DNA from: Zonotrichia leucophrys gambelii
Lineage: Eukaryota; Chordata; Aves; Passeriformes; Passerellidae
Direction of reading: 5' to 3'
Length of the DNA: 64,000 nucleotides
Assembly (NCBI RefSeq): GCF_028769735.1
Contig: NC_088171.1
Location: forward strand, 79,129,216 to 79,193,215
Below are positions 47,901 to 61,200 of this stretch, one piece after another; position 1 is the first letter of the stretch, and each line of letters opens with the position of its first letter. The notes under the pieces are model-generated. The model was not told the DNA's origin and did not search any database. It worked only from the letters and a program-made list of their open reading frames with translations. Made by a program: the position numbers and the translations under genes.

Positions 47901-50900
47901 TTTCATGCCACATCAGCTTCCTGCTAGTGCCAAGCCTTAAGCTTTTACCCCCTGCAAAGTCAGCAGGACAGACATGCAGAAGGAAAAAACCAACAAAAAA
48001 GGCCAGAAAAAAAGATAAGTAAGAAACATCTGTTTCATTCTCAAGTAACTCAGGAAGAATCTCTAAAGGATTTGCTTCACATTTGACTCCCTCACAATTT
48101 TTTTGGAGGCTGCCACCTTAATTATGTATAATTGATGAAATGCAAAATGTCAGAGATCAGTTGGGAACTAGCAGGCAGCACTGTATGCATTACTGAATAC
48201 CCCAGCATGTCTGATGGTGCAATCACCCTTTACTGGTTTCCTCCATACCATTTACGATGCCATCAGAAAGACAGCAGAGCATCTTCCCAAATTACAACAT
48301 GACAGAATGATTTCTTTTTGGGACATTCCTCTTCATGGTCTTTTTGGTACTGAAAGCAGGACATAGCACTTGTCACCATGAAGTGGCCAGGTTTCATACT
48401 CCCATCACACAAAATGATGTTCCCAGTTCCCAAAAAGCAGGTATACCGAAAGAGGGAGGCAGAATGTGGGATGCCTCTGTGCCAGGCCTTCTGCTGCCCC
48501 ACCTGAACCACTCCTTCCTCCTCCTCTGTTGGATGCAGAGCCAGGAAGGGAGACCCCTCCACTGAGACATGCAAAGCTTGGCAGGGAGGCCCAAGCCTGC
48601 CTGTGTTCAAGGCGTGCATGCAGTTCTCTTCATGTTGCTGCACATTGCTGTTTTTCAGATTTTACACCACCAGCACCCAGGTATGTTACAGAAAAGGCTA
48701 AGTCCCTCTTTTAAGGAAAAACAAAGAAACTTACCCTCATAGAGCAGGCTCAAGCATGAGGCACATGTACATAGACCTCAACTGAATGAACCAAGAGGGA
48801 GACACAGAAAAATTATTAATTATACAAATTCAATGGCTACAAAAGATTACATTACATTAGAGTTTAGAAGAGAGAAATATGCCTTTTTAAGTGGTGCCAA
48901 GAGATTACAAATTCTTTGATTTCCCAGTTTATTATCAGCACCACACACAAAAAAATACTGAAAACAGATCAAACACCAAAATATGTGAGAAGCATTGCTT
49001 AATTCAATAACTATTTCATTACAAACCCCTTCCTTTACAGAATAAAGCAACGTCAACTTGTTAAGCAACATTCACCTGCTCTAACAAACAGAAAGATGAG
49101 GATCTCTCCTTGGTATAATACGGAAAAGAAAATAATTTGCAAAGATTCTAATCGTCAATGACTTATCACAAGTTCAACCATGTCTGCTGATCAGATACCT
49201 TCTAATCAAAAAAACCAAAACACAAATGAGAATGCCAGCCCCAAACCACAAGTAGAATCACACTATTATCTAGAAAAGAGAATAGTTTTGGTAACACTGA
49301 GGCCCATGAGTTGCAAGAAAGGTTTTATTTACACAAATCTTCTGCACAGGGCTTTCCCAAGAGCCCTCTTAGCTCCCTCAGTCTTTTTTTTCATGAAAAA
49401 TATAGAGAATATAGAACTAGTAGCCTTCTTCAGACTCCCTGATCATCAACAGGAACTGCTGGTGGTAATGTTGTGACACAGCTTATTGCTACTGTGCAGC
49501 AACAACCATAATGTGTTCTTACCTACTGGGTGATCACCTAAAATATACCCAACTAGAATTACAAAACCAATTTCAGCTATATAATCAAGATATTAATGCA
49601 TGCCTTAGCCTGCCCATACCATTTTCTCTCTACAAATGCCTACGAGAACAAAAGGAAAGTTCAGTTCTTCATTTCCTGTACAATTCAGTTTCCTTTTTAA
49701 GGCACAGGGTGCTTCATCCAAGATGAATATTGCTTAGCCCCACTTCCATTTAAGTAAGAAAAATCATGACAGAAGCCTTCTGAGAATTTACAGTCCAGAA
49801 TACTGGATGAGAAACACATGAAAAGCATTTCATGCCATTAAAAAAACATGAATCTTTCTAAAACTCCTATTCCTATTTAAAAAAAATTAAAAAATAAAAT
49901 AACCTCCTTTTAAAGAAGGAGCCTATGAAATATCTGCTACTGTTTTTTTCTTAATGTGGAAAAAAATCTGTTCCCATTCAGAACTGCTATTTAATGCCTG
50001 TACACTTCAAACAGAACTTACGTAAATGCACTAAATCTATTATTTGAAAGAAGCCCACTCTAAGAATTCCTATTCTGCCTGCTGCAGAGTTGCATGTTGA
50101 GTCACCCCTAATGCCACTCATGGTTGCTTCACAATTCTCAAAATGCTTTTCTTTCTTTTTTTTTTCCCATGCTGAATCCAAACAATAAATTAAATAGAAT
50201 GAAGGAATAACAGAATAAAGGAAATACTTTCCTCCTGAGCATCCTAAGTATAAATGCAATTTTTTTTTTTTTTTATGTTGATATGCCTAGATAACTGAAA
50301 CCTGGTTAGGGGGGAAAAAGAAGTCTTTCTTAGCAATAACAGTAATTTTTCTCCTACTGATTTTTAAATCTTGTTTGCTAGACAGCACAAGACCTGCACC
50401 AACCACCCCACCCTCCAAGGATGCAGAGTCACTACGTGGCTGGGGATATCACAGGCAGCATTCCTCCTGCTCTCTCCAGGCAGAGGCCCAGTGGCAGCTG
50501 CCCCACTCCTGGGGTTTCCCAGTGCATATTGAGCTCTTTTTGAGGGCCTGGCACTTGGCAGACAAAGTAAGCATGACTTACTCTGTGAAAAAAATGAAAT
50601 ACAGGGTCCTGGAGAGTTTCTGTCATGGAGCCCAGCAGTATAATTTCTAAAGTTCTTCATTTATATGAAACCCCCTATTTTTAAGGCCTTGGCCTCTGGC
50701 AAGAAGGTCACAGCTGAAATTCATGTGCAGGAAATAACCCAAAATGAAACCACAATTGAAGAACAATAAACATATCTCCAAGCTGCTCACAGACAAACCC
50801 CTAGCATGGTGCTGTGCTCAGAGCAAAACTGCGAAAACCAGGTAGGGCTTCTCTTTCTCATACAGATAGACCTGATCTTGATCTATCTTGATCGATCTTG

Positions 50901-50964
50901 AAACCAGTGTTTAAGTTTGCAAAAGACTGATTTTGCACAAACTTGGCAATTAAAACCTTGCTGG

Positions 50965-51515
50965 CCATTCGAGGGAGGTGATTCTGCCCTCTGCTGTGGT
51001 GAGACCCCCCCTGCAGTACTGCATCCAGCTCTGGGACCCCTGGAATTAGAAGGATGGGGACCTAATGGTGCAAGGTCCACGGAGGAGGCCATGAGGATGA
51101 CCAGGGGGATGAAGCACGTCTCTAATGAGAACAGACTAAAAGAGCTGAGGTTGTTCAGCCTGGAAGGCTCCTAGAAGACCTTATAGCACCTTCCAGTACC
51201 TAAAGGGGCCTACAGGAAAGATGGAGACGGACTTTTTACGAAGGAATTTAGTGACATAACAAGGGGTGATGGCTTTAGATTGAGAGAGGGCAGGCTTAGC
51301 TTAGATATTAGGTAGATTCTTCCCTGTGAGGCTGGAGAGGCACTGGGACAAGCTGCCCAAAGAAGCTGTGGATGTCCCATCCCTGAAAGTGTTTAAGGCC
51401 AGGTTGGATGGAGTTCTGAGCAGCCTGGTCTAGTGAAAAGTGTCCCTGTGCATGGCAGGAGGTTGGAACCAGATGGACTGCGAGGTCCCTTCCAACCCAA
51501 ACCATTCTGTGGTTT
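50965..51515 (+). mobile_element. CR1 LINE, 3' end, in OTULINL intron 1
   Basis: CR1 coding remnants (around 'ctgcatccagctctgggacc') pass into the CR1 3' UTR and end at about 51515 with 'aaccattctgtggtt'. It is truncated at its 5' side and has no intact ORF. Antisense to OTULINL. Confidence 0.85.
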
Positions 51516-52896
51516 CCTGGTGGCAGCTGACCTTCAGGCAGTGCCAAGCACCTTGCCTTGGTGCTGCTTTGCTGCACAGGCACAAGGGCAGACTTGATGA
51601 TGCTCAAAGCCTCACACACACAACATCATATCAAGGCACCAGTTTGATGCTAAGGTACCCATTTCTCACTTTCATAGCATCATTTACCCAACGTGACTAA
51701 CCTGCCCTGGAAACATAAATGCTGAACACTTCAAATATCTGGAAAACCTCAGCAACATGCTATGTATGGACAAGGCACCTGAGATGGGGTCCTGCTGAAG
51801 TAGAACTAGCAAAAGCATCAGAGACTGAGCATAGACAGCCACATCTTACCACACCTTTAACCCTCCACCATCACAGAATATGGCTCAAGTAAGAGAACAC
51901 ATGTTCTTCTGCTCAGCCTGCAGCATTCTCTCAGAAAAACGTCTGTTGAAAGAAAAGAGTGGGCAGTACAAGCTGCCTTGCTTGACACATCCCTCTGCAC
52001 AGGTACACAGTGACATCTGTCCTCACTGGTGACAGGGGGACTGGAGCCAGGGACACACACTTGCTCTCTCTGTCAGGAGCTTCCAGCATGTCCCCATAGG
52101 CTACAGAGAAATCCCAAGCACTCAGATCTGGAAGATGCCAAAAATGCATAGTGTGCAGAGCAGTGAAAAAATAGGAAGAAGCTACAAGCGCAGTGTAAGG
52201 CTGAAAAGAAACCAAAAGATGCTAACTTCAAAGTTTCTCAGAAAATTAATGAAGAAAGCTGTACAAGTTTTGAAATATTTGACAATGTTTGCCTTCACTT
52301 GAGCCCTCTCAAGAAGTGGACGGTAGTCCCCTTATTCCCTTTATGTCCTCATTTATGCTGAGACACAACTCTTATGGGTTTTTTTTGTTATGCTTTCATG
52401 TTATCAGGCAACAGATAGTCCAGTTATTAGTTACATTGTTCATGTAACTTTTCATCAAACCAAATTTTGTAATATACAAAACAAACTCTAATACCTCAGA
52501 ACTGATACAGGATCCCTAGCAACAAAACTTAAAACTGCCAGTGACTGCTTTTCCATTGCTGCAGTTGAAGAAGTGGAACTCCTGTTTTCTATCTTGAAAC
52601 TCTGGCCTTTTCACTAATAGGCAGCTGTTTCTCTGTCTTCCTGAAAGGTACAGCATTGTTGTCTGATCCAGAGCACTGCAACCATGCACTGAGGAATGGG
52701 GATCTGCCATGCTGGGAATGCCAGCAGTGGAGCACATGGGCAGAGTTCCCTGCTGCTGCTGCTACACGCTGGCACCAGGCCAGCTGCACCAGCCCAGGAG
52801 TGAGGAAAGGATGCCCCGTGCTCACTGGGCCTCCCCAAATTCCATCAAAGCAGAAAACACATCCTGAAGTGACTCAGGGCCAGTGTCAGACAGCAA

Positions 52897-52952
52897 CTCA
52901 GATTAGTGTTTCACTTTAAAGAGTCTCAGATTAGTGTTTCACTTTAAAGAGT
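52897..52952. repeat. 28-bp perfect tandem duplication
   Basis: The unit CTCAGATTAGTGTTTCACTT continuing to TAAAGAGT occurs twice in succession (52897-52924, 52925-52952) without difference. It lies in OTULINL intron 1. Confidence 0.9.
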
Positions 52953-54261
52953 ACTATAACTCTTTCAGAAGTCAGACTGCCATCAAATGCCATTAGAATA
53001 TGCCTTAGGCAGCCCAAAGGTAATTAAAAAAATAATTTCACAGCCTAAAACAAGAGGAGATTAAGAAGCTCCTTAAGGTAAACCTTATGCCATTCTAATC
53101 ACACCCAAATTTAGTTATGCAAGTGTAATGAAAGCAGTGTAATTATATTCCCTTTTGACTCCTGAGCACTGGTTATTCCCTGTGTTTTTAAAACAAGTAA
53201 ATTATAACCATAATCATCTCTCCTAGGACAGTCTGGCACCGTGACTCCCACAGTTCAGCTGTGTGGGGTCAGGAGGTTCAGCAGAAGTATTTCTGAAATC
53301 TCAAACTCATTTGCCTGGGTAGTCATGCAAGATCAAACATTTTCAAACATTAAGCTCAAGAAAAACTGCATACATTTTGGAAAAACCCTTTCATGTTTGT
53401 TGTCTGATCCTTGGTAGATAAGATGTGAAGATTCAACTGGAAACTGTATCTAAGGAACAGGTGGACAGAAAGTCGTGATGCTGAATGGGAAATGAACACC
53501 ACCTAGGCAGGTGGTGGTGTTTTTTCACTTTAACATATTCCAAACAGTTAAAATCAAAAAACCCTTATATCCAAAAATGGCAAAAAATCTCAGAATTATA
53601 AAAATTTAATATTTAAAAACTTCCAAATACAGATACTTATCTATAAAAACACTTATATTTAAATGCTGACCAGCATTTTCATGCTTTTTCTTCTCTTCAA
53701 AATAAATTTCAGCACCCTTCACCTGGTAGTGTTTTATAGCAATAGGAAAATGGCATCTTTTTCTCTTACCACAAGGAGAGGCCCCTCAGTTTCTAATCAA
53801 ATTATCTGTCCACTAGCAAAGAAATGAAATTCTTAAAGAAGCACACTTAGTGACTACAAAGAAGCTTTCTTAGCCTGTCATTACTTCCTGTTTCACATAT
53901 TTTGTCTCTTTGTTTCACCACTTGCAGAAACTGGAGCGGGCCAGAGGACGGAAGTGGGAATAACGGTACTTGCACGAATTAGCAATGGAGCAGGTAGCAC
54001 CGTGCTGGCTTCAACTCACCCACTAAATACCACGGAAATCTGGTTCTTTCTCCACTGCAAAAATGAAAGTATGAGCTGCATGCAATTTGTACAGCTGCTT
54101 CAAAGAGAAAACAAGCTGGTTTAGTAAGAAAGGCAGTGCAAAATGAGAATGGGATGAGTAACCATCAAAGCAGAAATGTACCACAGAATGTACAGCAGAA
54201 AAGCAAGTTGATAGGGCACAGTATGCTCAGTCTGAACAACCACTTCTCAGTGACATAAGAG

Positions 54262-54915
54262 ATCACAGGATCATTTAGGCTGAAAAAGGCCTTTAAAATT
54301 AAGCCTAACTGTTAACCCAGCACTGCCAAGCCCACCACTAAACCGTGTCCCTAAGTGCCACATCTATATGTCTAATAAATATCTCCAGGGACAGTAACTC
54401 AACCACTTCCCTGGGCAGCCTGTTCTGATGCCTGAACGCCATTTCAGCAAAGAAATTTTCCCTGATATCTAATCTAAATCTCTCCTGGTATGACTTGTTA
54501 CTTGAGAGAACAGACTGACCCCTAACCTGGCTACCTCCTTTAGGTAGTTGTAGAGAGCAAAAATGTCAACCCTGACCTTCCTTTTCTCCAGGCTAAAAAA
54601 CCCCAGTTCCCTCTGCTGCTCCCTATGGAACCTGTGCTGCAGAGCCTTCACAACCACAGCTGCTCTTCCTTCTCTGGACATGCTCCAGCCCTTCAGTGCC
54701 TTTGCTGTAGAGAAGGACCCAGAACTGGATTTGAGCTGTGCCCTCAGCAGTGCTGAGCACAGCTGGACAATCACTGCCCTGCTCCTGCTGGCCGCACTGG
54801 GGCTGACACAGACCGGGATGCCCTTGGCTTTCCTGGCCACCTGGATCTTGTTCAGGATTCCTGACACCGAGAACCACCTGCAGCCGGCCCCGTCCTGGAT
54901 CCTCTTGAATCACAC
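54262..54915 (-). mobile_element. CR1 LINE, 3' end, near OTULINL promoter
   Basis: Read on the minus strand this is the end of CR1 ORF2 and the 3' UTR; the 3' end is at about 54262. A frame of 132 codons (54469-54867) is a degenerate piece of the reverse transcriptase, not a host gene. It lies just inside the gene from the CpG island. Confidence 0.85.
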
Positions 54916-55079
54916 ACACCTGCATTTATGAGCCCCTTTTTCCTAAACCTTCACCTTTCTGACGGGAATACAAGCCAGTCTGCAACACGTAGATTCACAC
55001 TGCACATAGTAAGGAAAAGAAAAAACAAAACAAAAGCAAACAAAAAACCAACCAACCAAAAAAAAAAAAAAATTACCGC

Positions 55080-55740
55080 CCCCGAAGCAAAGATCCAAAG
55101 CCCGGCTGAAAGCGGCTCACGCTGCTGTTTTACACTCCCGATCCCCACGCATGCTGGCGCTAATTCCGCCCTCAGGACACAGCAGTTCCCAGGGCAGCTC
55201 AGCCCCTCACGCTCCCGGCATTTCCCCTCACGCCCGCAGCCCCCGGCCTCACACGGGCGGGGGCACAGCCGGGCTGTCCTGCCGGGATAGCCCTAGGAGC
55301 AGCTTTCCGGCTACCGCCACTCCTGGAAAACGGCCCCCAAAGAGTCAAGTGGAAAATAAAGCGGGGGGAAAAATAAAGAAACGGCAAATAAAGCCAAACC
55401 CTCGCCGCGACTCCGGGGGCCCTCCGAGCCCGCCCACCAGCCCCGCCGCGCCTCACCCGCTCGGCCGCTCTCGTCCTGCCTCCCCGGGATCCCGCCCGGC
55501 TCCTAAGGCAGCGCCGGCCCCTCCTGCCTCCCCGGGATCCCGCCCGGCTCCAGAGGCAGCGCCGGCACCGCCCGGGGCGGGGATCCCGCGGGGCCGCCCC
55601 GCTCCCGATCCCGATCCCACCCGGCCGTGCCCGGGAGCCGGGAAGGAGGGATAAGCCCTGTCACCGTCTCTCGGCCTGTCTCCCAGCGGAGTTCTGCATT
55701 TCCACAGCAACCCGTGCCGCTCCTCCGGCAGTGAGATACT
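55080..55740 (-). promoter_or_regulatory. OTULINL CpG-island promoter and probable 5' UTR exon
   Basis: A CpG-rich island lies 10.1 kb upstream of the first recognised OTULINL exon. It has a GC box at 55574-55582 and a good minus-strand donor GAGCGG|GTGAGG ending an exon at 55457. The only nearby minus-strand ATG upstream (55699) opens a 12-codon frame that closes at once, and the phase needed to join the 44961 exon meets a TAG at about 55507-55505. So this exon looks like 5' UTR, or uses a start I cannot see. CR1 fragments flank the island on both sides. Confidence 0.55.
55474..55569. repeat. 48-bp tandem duplication in the OTULINL CpG island
   Basis: Two copies of a 48-bp GC-rich unit (55474-55521 and 55522-55569) differ at about four positions. 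Each contains a CCCGGGATCCCGCCCGGCTCC core. The duplication lies just upstream of the donor at 55457 in gene sense and makes the plus- and minus-strand frames across it look repetitive. Confidence 0.85.
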
Positions 55741-55782
55741 GTCTGTGCTCGGGTGTCACACCACGCTCTTTTACATTTTGTA

Positions 55783-55965
55783 GCAGCATGGAATCATGCC
55801 ATGGTTTGGCCTGGAAGGGGCCCTAAAGATCATCTAGATCCAACCCTCTGCCATGGGCAGGGACGCTTCCCACTAGACCAGGTTGCTGAAAGCCCCATCC
55901 AGCCTGACTCTGAAACTCTTCCAGGGATGGGGTTGCCTGAAACACTTCTAGGGATTCCAGCTCCC
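55783..55965 (-). mobile_element. CR1 LINE, short 3' fragment
   Basis: On the + strand it begins with a 'ggaatcatgccatggtttgg' type CR1 end in reverse and continues with 'atccagcctgactctgaaac'. About 180 bp of the CR1 3' UTR, minus orientation, directly outside the OTULINL CpG island. Confidence 0.75.
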
Positions 55966-57339
55966 TGAATGGAGACCAACACCGTCATCATCTGTTTGAA
56001 ATATAGCCATTAAATGTAACCACAACTTAATAACTTTGAAGTTATTGGTTGTTTTTTGTTTTTTCCCTGCCATTAAATGTTGATTCCCTCACCCTTTGAC
56101 AAAATGGTGTGCATTCATCCAAAAAGAAATTCCCCTTTGCCAAGTACCTTCCCTTATAATAGACTTTTATGTGTCATTTCTCACTGAAGTATGTAGAGAA
56201 TTTGCATAGACTGGTATTCTTTCTTTTCTGGCTACACATTAAAGAATAGTATTCTTCCATCTCATTAAGAACTTTGCAGGATAAACAGAAAGGAACTGTG
56301 ATGGTCCTAACAAAAACTTAAGTCTTTTACAGAGTTACAAGCAGTTTGCTCCCATACAGAGCCAAGACAAACTTACACAGTCTTCGGTTATTGGATTTTG
56401 TTTGGGTTTGTTTGGTTTTTTCCCCTAAAATACCACAAGATATTAAAGTGGTTGAAGATCAAGACTTTTCATGAAACACTGAAGAGATTTATATCACCTG
56501 GCATGAATATCAGATTGTTTCTCCCTCCATCTCAGTTAATCTGGGCAAGGAACAAAATAGGCAAAACCTGCTAAATATTGGTGTGCCAAGCATTCACTTA
56601 GTTGCACTTGTATAAATTCATAGACACATTTATCCAAGTAAAAGAAAATCTAGGCTTAAAACCCAGCTAAAAATAGCAAAAGTAAACAGTTGACTTAAGA
56701 GGCCTAAAGCTGTCAGTTGTGTAAGTAGCACTGTGTGCCGCTCCATCAAAAAATCCATTTGAAAAAAAATTCCTAAGTGCCACCTCTGTGCCTCTCCACA
56801 GCACCAGTTACCTGGTGCTTTCTCTCTGTGCTTGCAGATTGTGTTTAGTGTAGCTGTGTCTCAGGAGCTGCAGCTGAGAGACATGCTGCCAGGGTACAGC
56901 TCACATGGCATCCACCTGCAAAGGCTTGAAGGTGGCTGGAATTTATTTATTTTATTTCCAGATCTTGTCTGCAGTTATCACATCCTTCAGCTTCTCTTTC
57001 CACCTTTTTTCTTGCCTTGGCCAGGCCACTGTTGGTGGCAGAAGATGGTTTAGCATTGCAGCTAAATCCAGGTTTGCATCTTTCTACATTCTCTTAACCT
57101 GTGTTAAGATCTTAGGATTTAATTGGTGATTTATCTGTGCAGGCAGGCTTGAAAGTGAATGTTTATCTGGCTGCTGATTCATCAGAGGAGAGAGAGATTT
57201 TATGTATGGTACAATGTCTACAAAGCAAGCCCTGTATCAGTGAGTCCTTCCCACTTCACAGCTCTCTGCTCTCTCCCCCATGCATTTGCAATCTGGAGCA
57301 TGGCCTTGGGCCTCTGTGCATGGGAGTAAGCCCTGGGAC

Positions 57340-57390
57340 AATCAATCAATCAGTCAATCAATCAATCAATCAATCAGTCAGTCAGTCATT
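57340..57390. repeat. (CAAT/CAGT)n microsatellite
   Basis: About 12 tetranucleotide units of ATCA with CAGT variants in the middle and at the end. It should be length-polymorphic between individuals. Confidence 0.9.
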
Positions 57391-57867
57391 CAGAGATAAC
57401 TTACCTGAAACCTCTTGAGAGACTTTTTTAAACTAACACTGTCCATAGTGCCCTTTCTTTCTCCTTAAGCTCTTTCTGGACCTCTTCCCTGAGTCAAGAA
57501 GAGTTTTCTACGACCTTTGCAGGCTTTGGCAGGAAAATGTCTCTCCTCCTTACGAGTGAGATGGGACAGCCTCTACCTGCCTCCTTCCTTGGTGCTGGAT
57601 ACAAACACCACTGTAAGACTGAGCCAGGTCACACACAACCCTCCTGCACTGTTGGGCTGGTCTGTGTGTGCTGCTCCTGTGAGATGAATGTGGGTTAGGA
57701 TAATCCTGGAGAGAGCAAGCAAGATCCAGATCTGAGCTGGGATCAGCAGCAGAAATGGAAATAGCAGCTAACTGGAAGGCAGTTTTTTTCACAGACTCTG
57801 CAGAATTGGAAACATGCTGCTACAAAGGTTCAGGAAGCTTCAGAAAATGTCAACTTCTCTAAAATAT

Positions 57868-58290
57868 TTCAGAGAATCATAGACTGTTTAGGGCTGGAAG
57901 GGGCCTTGAAAAATCATCTAGTCCCACTCCCCCTGCCAGGGATGGGGCATCCACAGCCTTGCTGGGCAACCTGTTCCAACGTCTCACCACCCTCACAGTA
58001 AAGAATTTTTTCCTAATGTCTAACCTAAATTTCCCCACTTTCAGTTTGAACCCATTACCCCTTGTCACTGTAGCTCCTGAAAAAGAGTCCCTCTCCAGCT
58101 TCCCTGCAAGCTCCCTTCAGCGCAGGAAGGTTGCTAAGAGGTCTGCACACAATCTCCTTTCTCCAGGCTGAACAACCACAACTTTCTCAGTCTGTCTTCC
58201 TGGAGGTGCTCCAGTGCTCTTATCAACTTCATGGTCCTTCTCTGGACCTGCTCCCACAGAACAATGTAAGGAGACAGAGAAGGCCTTACA
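57868..58290 (-). mobile_element. CR1 LINE, 3' fragment
   Basis: The + strand shows the reversed CR1 3' end 'agaatcatagactgtttagg' and the reversed end of ORF2 ('tctccaggctgaacaaccac'). No intact frame. It lies in the upstream flank of OTULINL. Confidence 0.85.
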
Positions 58291-61200
58291 CAGCCCATGC
58301 ATTCAGTAGGTTTCAGAAATAATGCATTCTCTGCTTTGCCTCTGAGTAGGCAGCAGCTCTGCAGGGACAAGGGGACAGCTCCAGGGAGCTCAGACTGGAG
58401 GCAGCCTAAACTGGATTATCTTCCTCCAGACTTCCTGGTCATGGCATTTTGCATATGTTTCTGATACTCAAACAGGGCTGTGTGCTGATGGAAAAGTTGT
58501 ACTACTTAGGGATATTTATGGCATTTTCTTCCTTTAGGGGAGTATTATGACCTTTCCCACAACATGAACCTCCAGGTTCTTCTGCAGGTCATGGCATTTC
58601 CCAGCTGCAGCCATGACTGTGACTACCTCCCTCTGCTTGTACCCATGTGAGAAGTGCACAGCAATTAAAACAAAAGCTTATAATGAAGGCCATCGCTAAG
58701 CAAGTGTGAAGACATTTTGCCTGGGTCTGTTTAAACCCACAGATCAGTAGCCAAAGCAACTGCTGTGCTCATCTGCAGGTGAGCAGCAAGATTATAATCA
58801 TGGCACAAAGAATGTAAGCAATTCCAAACAAGTGCTGAGACAAAGGCAGCAGCATCCAACCCAGTAGAAGTAGGAAGCCAAGGTGCAAAACTGGTGACAG
58901 CTTCCTTTTTCAGTTTTTCAAGCCCTTTTTTAACAGTCAAGAACCATTTCCTTGTTTATCATAACTTCTTACTACTATCAAGGTCAGGTGGTTCAACACA
59001 CAGGTAAAAGTAGTAACCATGCAGCTGCAATCAGCAGCACAGGATTTTCTCTAGCTGATCACCAGTTTGTTGACATGCCAAAATTTATAGCACAGCAAGA
59101 TGAACTTACCAACACTTCTCTCTGAGCTAATTCTGCTTCTGTTTTTGTGTTCAATGAAGTGGTTTCTGTTCTTGCTGGCCCCTCTGTCATGTTGCCTCTG
59201 CATCTCCTCTCCAGAGTATCACCCCAGCTGGATTTCTCTCCCCTGGTTGCTTTTTTCTGGGGTTAGAAAAGGAGTCTCTACAGACTCAGCTTGTCTTCAC
59301 AGACCAACAAGCTGTGAAAGGATCTGGCTTCCTGTTTCATTTCCGCTAAAGTCTTCAGAGTCACACAGGCTGTCTAAGCTTCTCCATATCCAAGCCACAA
59401 GAAAAAAATTGAGCATAACTCAGCTAATTATAAAGGTCACATTGCTATCTCGCCCTGCATCTCCCAAGCTGTTGGAGGGATGGAGATTGCAGGGTGCTTT
59501 TCAGACTGTGGTGTAGCACCCATACATGGCACTATCTCAGTGGCAGTCCACAGAGAGTCACAGCTTCTTCTTTTCAGCTCCAATGTCACGTGTCATTGCT
59601 AAGCTCAACATTACTTATCATGCAATCAATGTGCCTCCTGTAGAAACAGTGGGATCATGAAGAGGAAACAGGTGGTCCACACAAACATCCCTTCCTATGG
59701 TTATGGACCATGCTATGTAAAAGCACAGTTTACACAGATGTGGTTAAATCACTTCATAGGTATGGGCTTTTTAACTGGAGTAAGCAAAGGGTCCTTCGAA
59801 ACAGTCTTTCCTTTTCCCTCCTAACTTATTGTTTTAAGTTAAATGAGAAAAATGTTTTCTTACAGTCTAAGACTATTAATTCATTCTTAATTATGCTTTT
59901 GGAAGATATATCACAATACCGCAGCTTACAAGCTCATTAAATCTAGTCTTCCAGTCTGAAAATACCCACAAGTTCTTGTTTCAGAGGGAGAAGCCTCTTG
60001 CCATTGTCTCCCAGAGATTTCTACTCTGTTAACAATTGCTTCACATTTCACATGCATTAAAAAATAAAAAAGTACAATTACTGACTCACATTTTCCCTTT
60101 CACTAGAATGTCAGCTTCCCTTTCTACCCCTTTTATTGCAGTATTTTTGTCAATTTAGTTCTAAAATGCTATTTTCCATAATCACCTCAGATCAGGAGTG
60201 TTTATTAAAAAAAAAAAAAAGAAGGTGGTGTTGGGGATATAACTGTTATCTATATTACATTATTGGTTTTGTTTGCTGGCACCTCAGGAGCTGAAGGTGC
60301 AATCTGCTCCCCCAGCTCCAATCCAAGCCTTGGGCCCCATGACTTCAGGTCTCCTAACACTTCTTATTTCACCATTTACTGTGGAGGAACGTGGAGAAGA
60401 ACAAAGAATTTTCTTTCCTAAAATATTCACTTGCTATATTTGAATGCTCTCATGCTATTCATGCTCCATGCCATAAGCATCCAAAGGCAGCAAGTGAACT
60501 CTTAAAAACAGTGTTTAAATGTGTGTATACACAGACACACACAGAGACACATGTTTGTATGTTTATTTGATTATATGTATATAGGCATAATTTTTTTTTT
60601 TTTTGGTCTGTGTTCCATTCCCATTAGCAGAACAAGATAGTTCTGACAGTAGAAAAACTGTGGACTGGCTGCAGGACCAGTGCATCTCCAAGGCAAGATC
60701 TGGAAAGAAAATTAGTAGGACAGAAGACAGAAACACTGCACATCACATGGCCTCTTTTGCCTTCCTTGCTCAGCACTGCGTATTTGGTTCAATTTTTTTT
60801 GGTGTTTTTATTTTTGTTTGGTTTTTTTTTGTTGTTGCTGTTGTTCTGGGGGTTTTTTGGTTTTGTTGGCTTTTTAATAAAGCAAAAAAAGGGAAGCTGT
60901 TTAGTTTCAATTTTACAGTGAAAATTACCCTTCTTTTCTGCATTGAATTCCCTTTAGTCACCCTAAATTCCTCTATTGTACTTTTTACTTAATTTTAGTT
61001 GGGTAGTTTTATTTGCTCTGGCCATAAACAGTTCTGGATATTTAACACTTCCTACTCTTCATTTCTTCTTACAGTTTCCACATTCTTTAACACATATACC
61101 ATAATTCCCAACATAGCTGGTTCACCTGGATAATTCTTTAATATCTCTTTAGGCTTTATCCAAGTAGGAAAAGATTGGGTTACCTCCCTTTCCTGCTGTG

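Larger units (their letters stand above)
44962..55456 (-). other. OTULINL intron 1: content
   Basis: About 10.5 kb without a recognisable exon. It holds one CR1 fragment on the + strand (50965-51515), another on the minus strand (54262-54915), a 28-bp tandem duplication at 52897-52952, and poly(T) runs near 50260-50273. If an ATG-bearing first coding exon exists inside, it is short (about 64 nt, ending in phase 1); I did not find a convincing one. Confidence 0.6.

Noticed and set aside
54469..54867. 132-codon minus-strand frame as a host gene
   Set aside because: It is a decayed piece of CR1 reverse transcriptase.
55151..55654. A 167-codon + strand open frame with Pro/Ala repeats
   Set aside because: It is GC-driven and repetitive because of the 48-bp tandem duplication; it opposes the OTULINL promoter and has no recognised similarity.
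55453..55710. Minus-strand 85-codon frame as OTULINL first exon
   Set aside because: It has no ATG and reaches the donor in phase 2, which would join the next exon out of frame and stop at once.
59100..59516. 138-codon + strand frame starting with a hydrophobic, signal-peptide-like stretch
   Set aside because: No recognised family, no promoter or splice context, and frames of this length are expected by chance in 64 kb; kept as non-coding.
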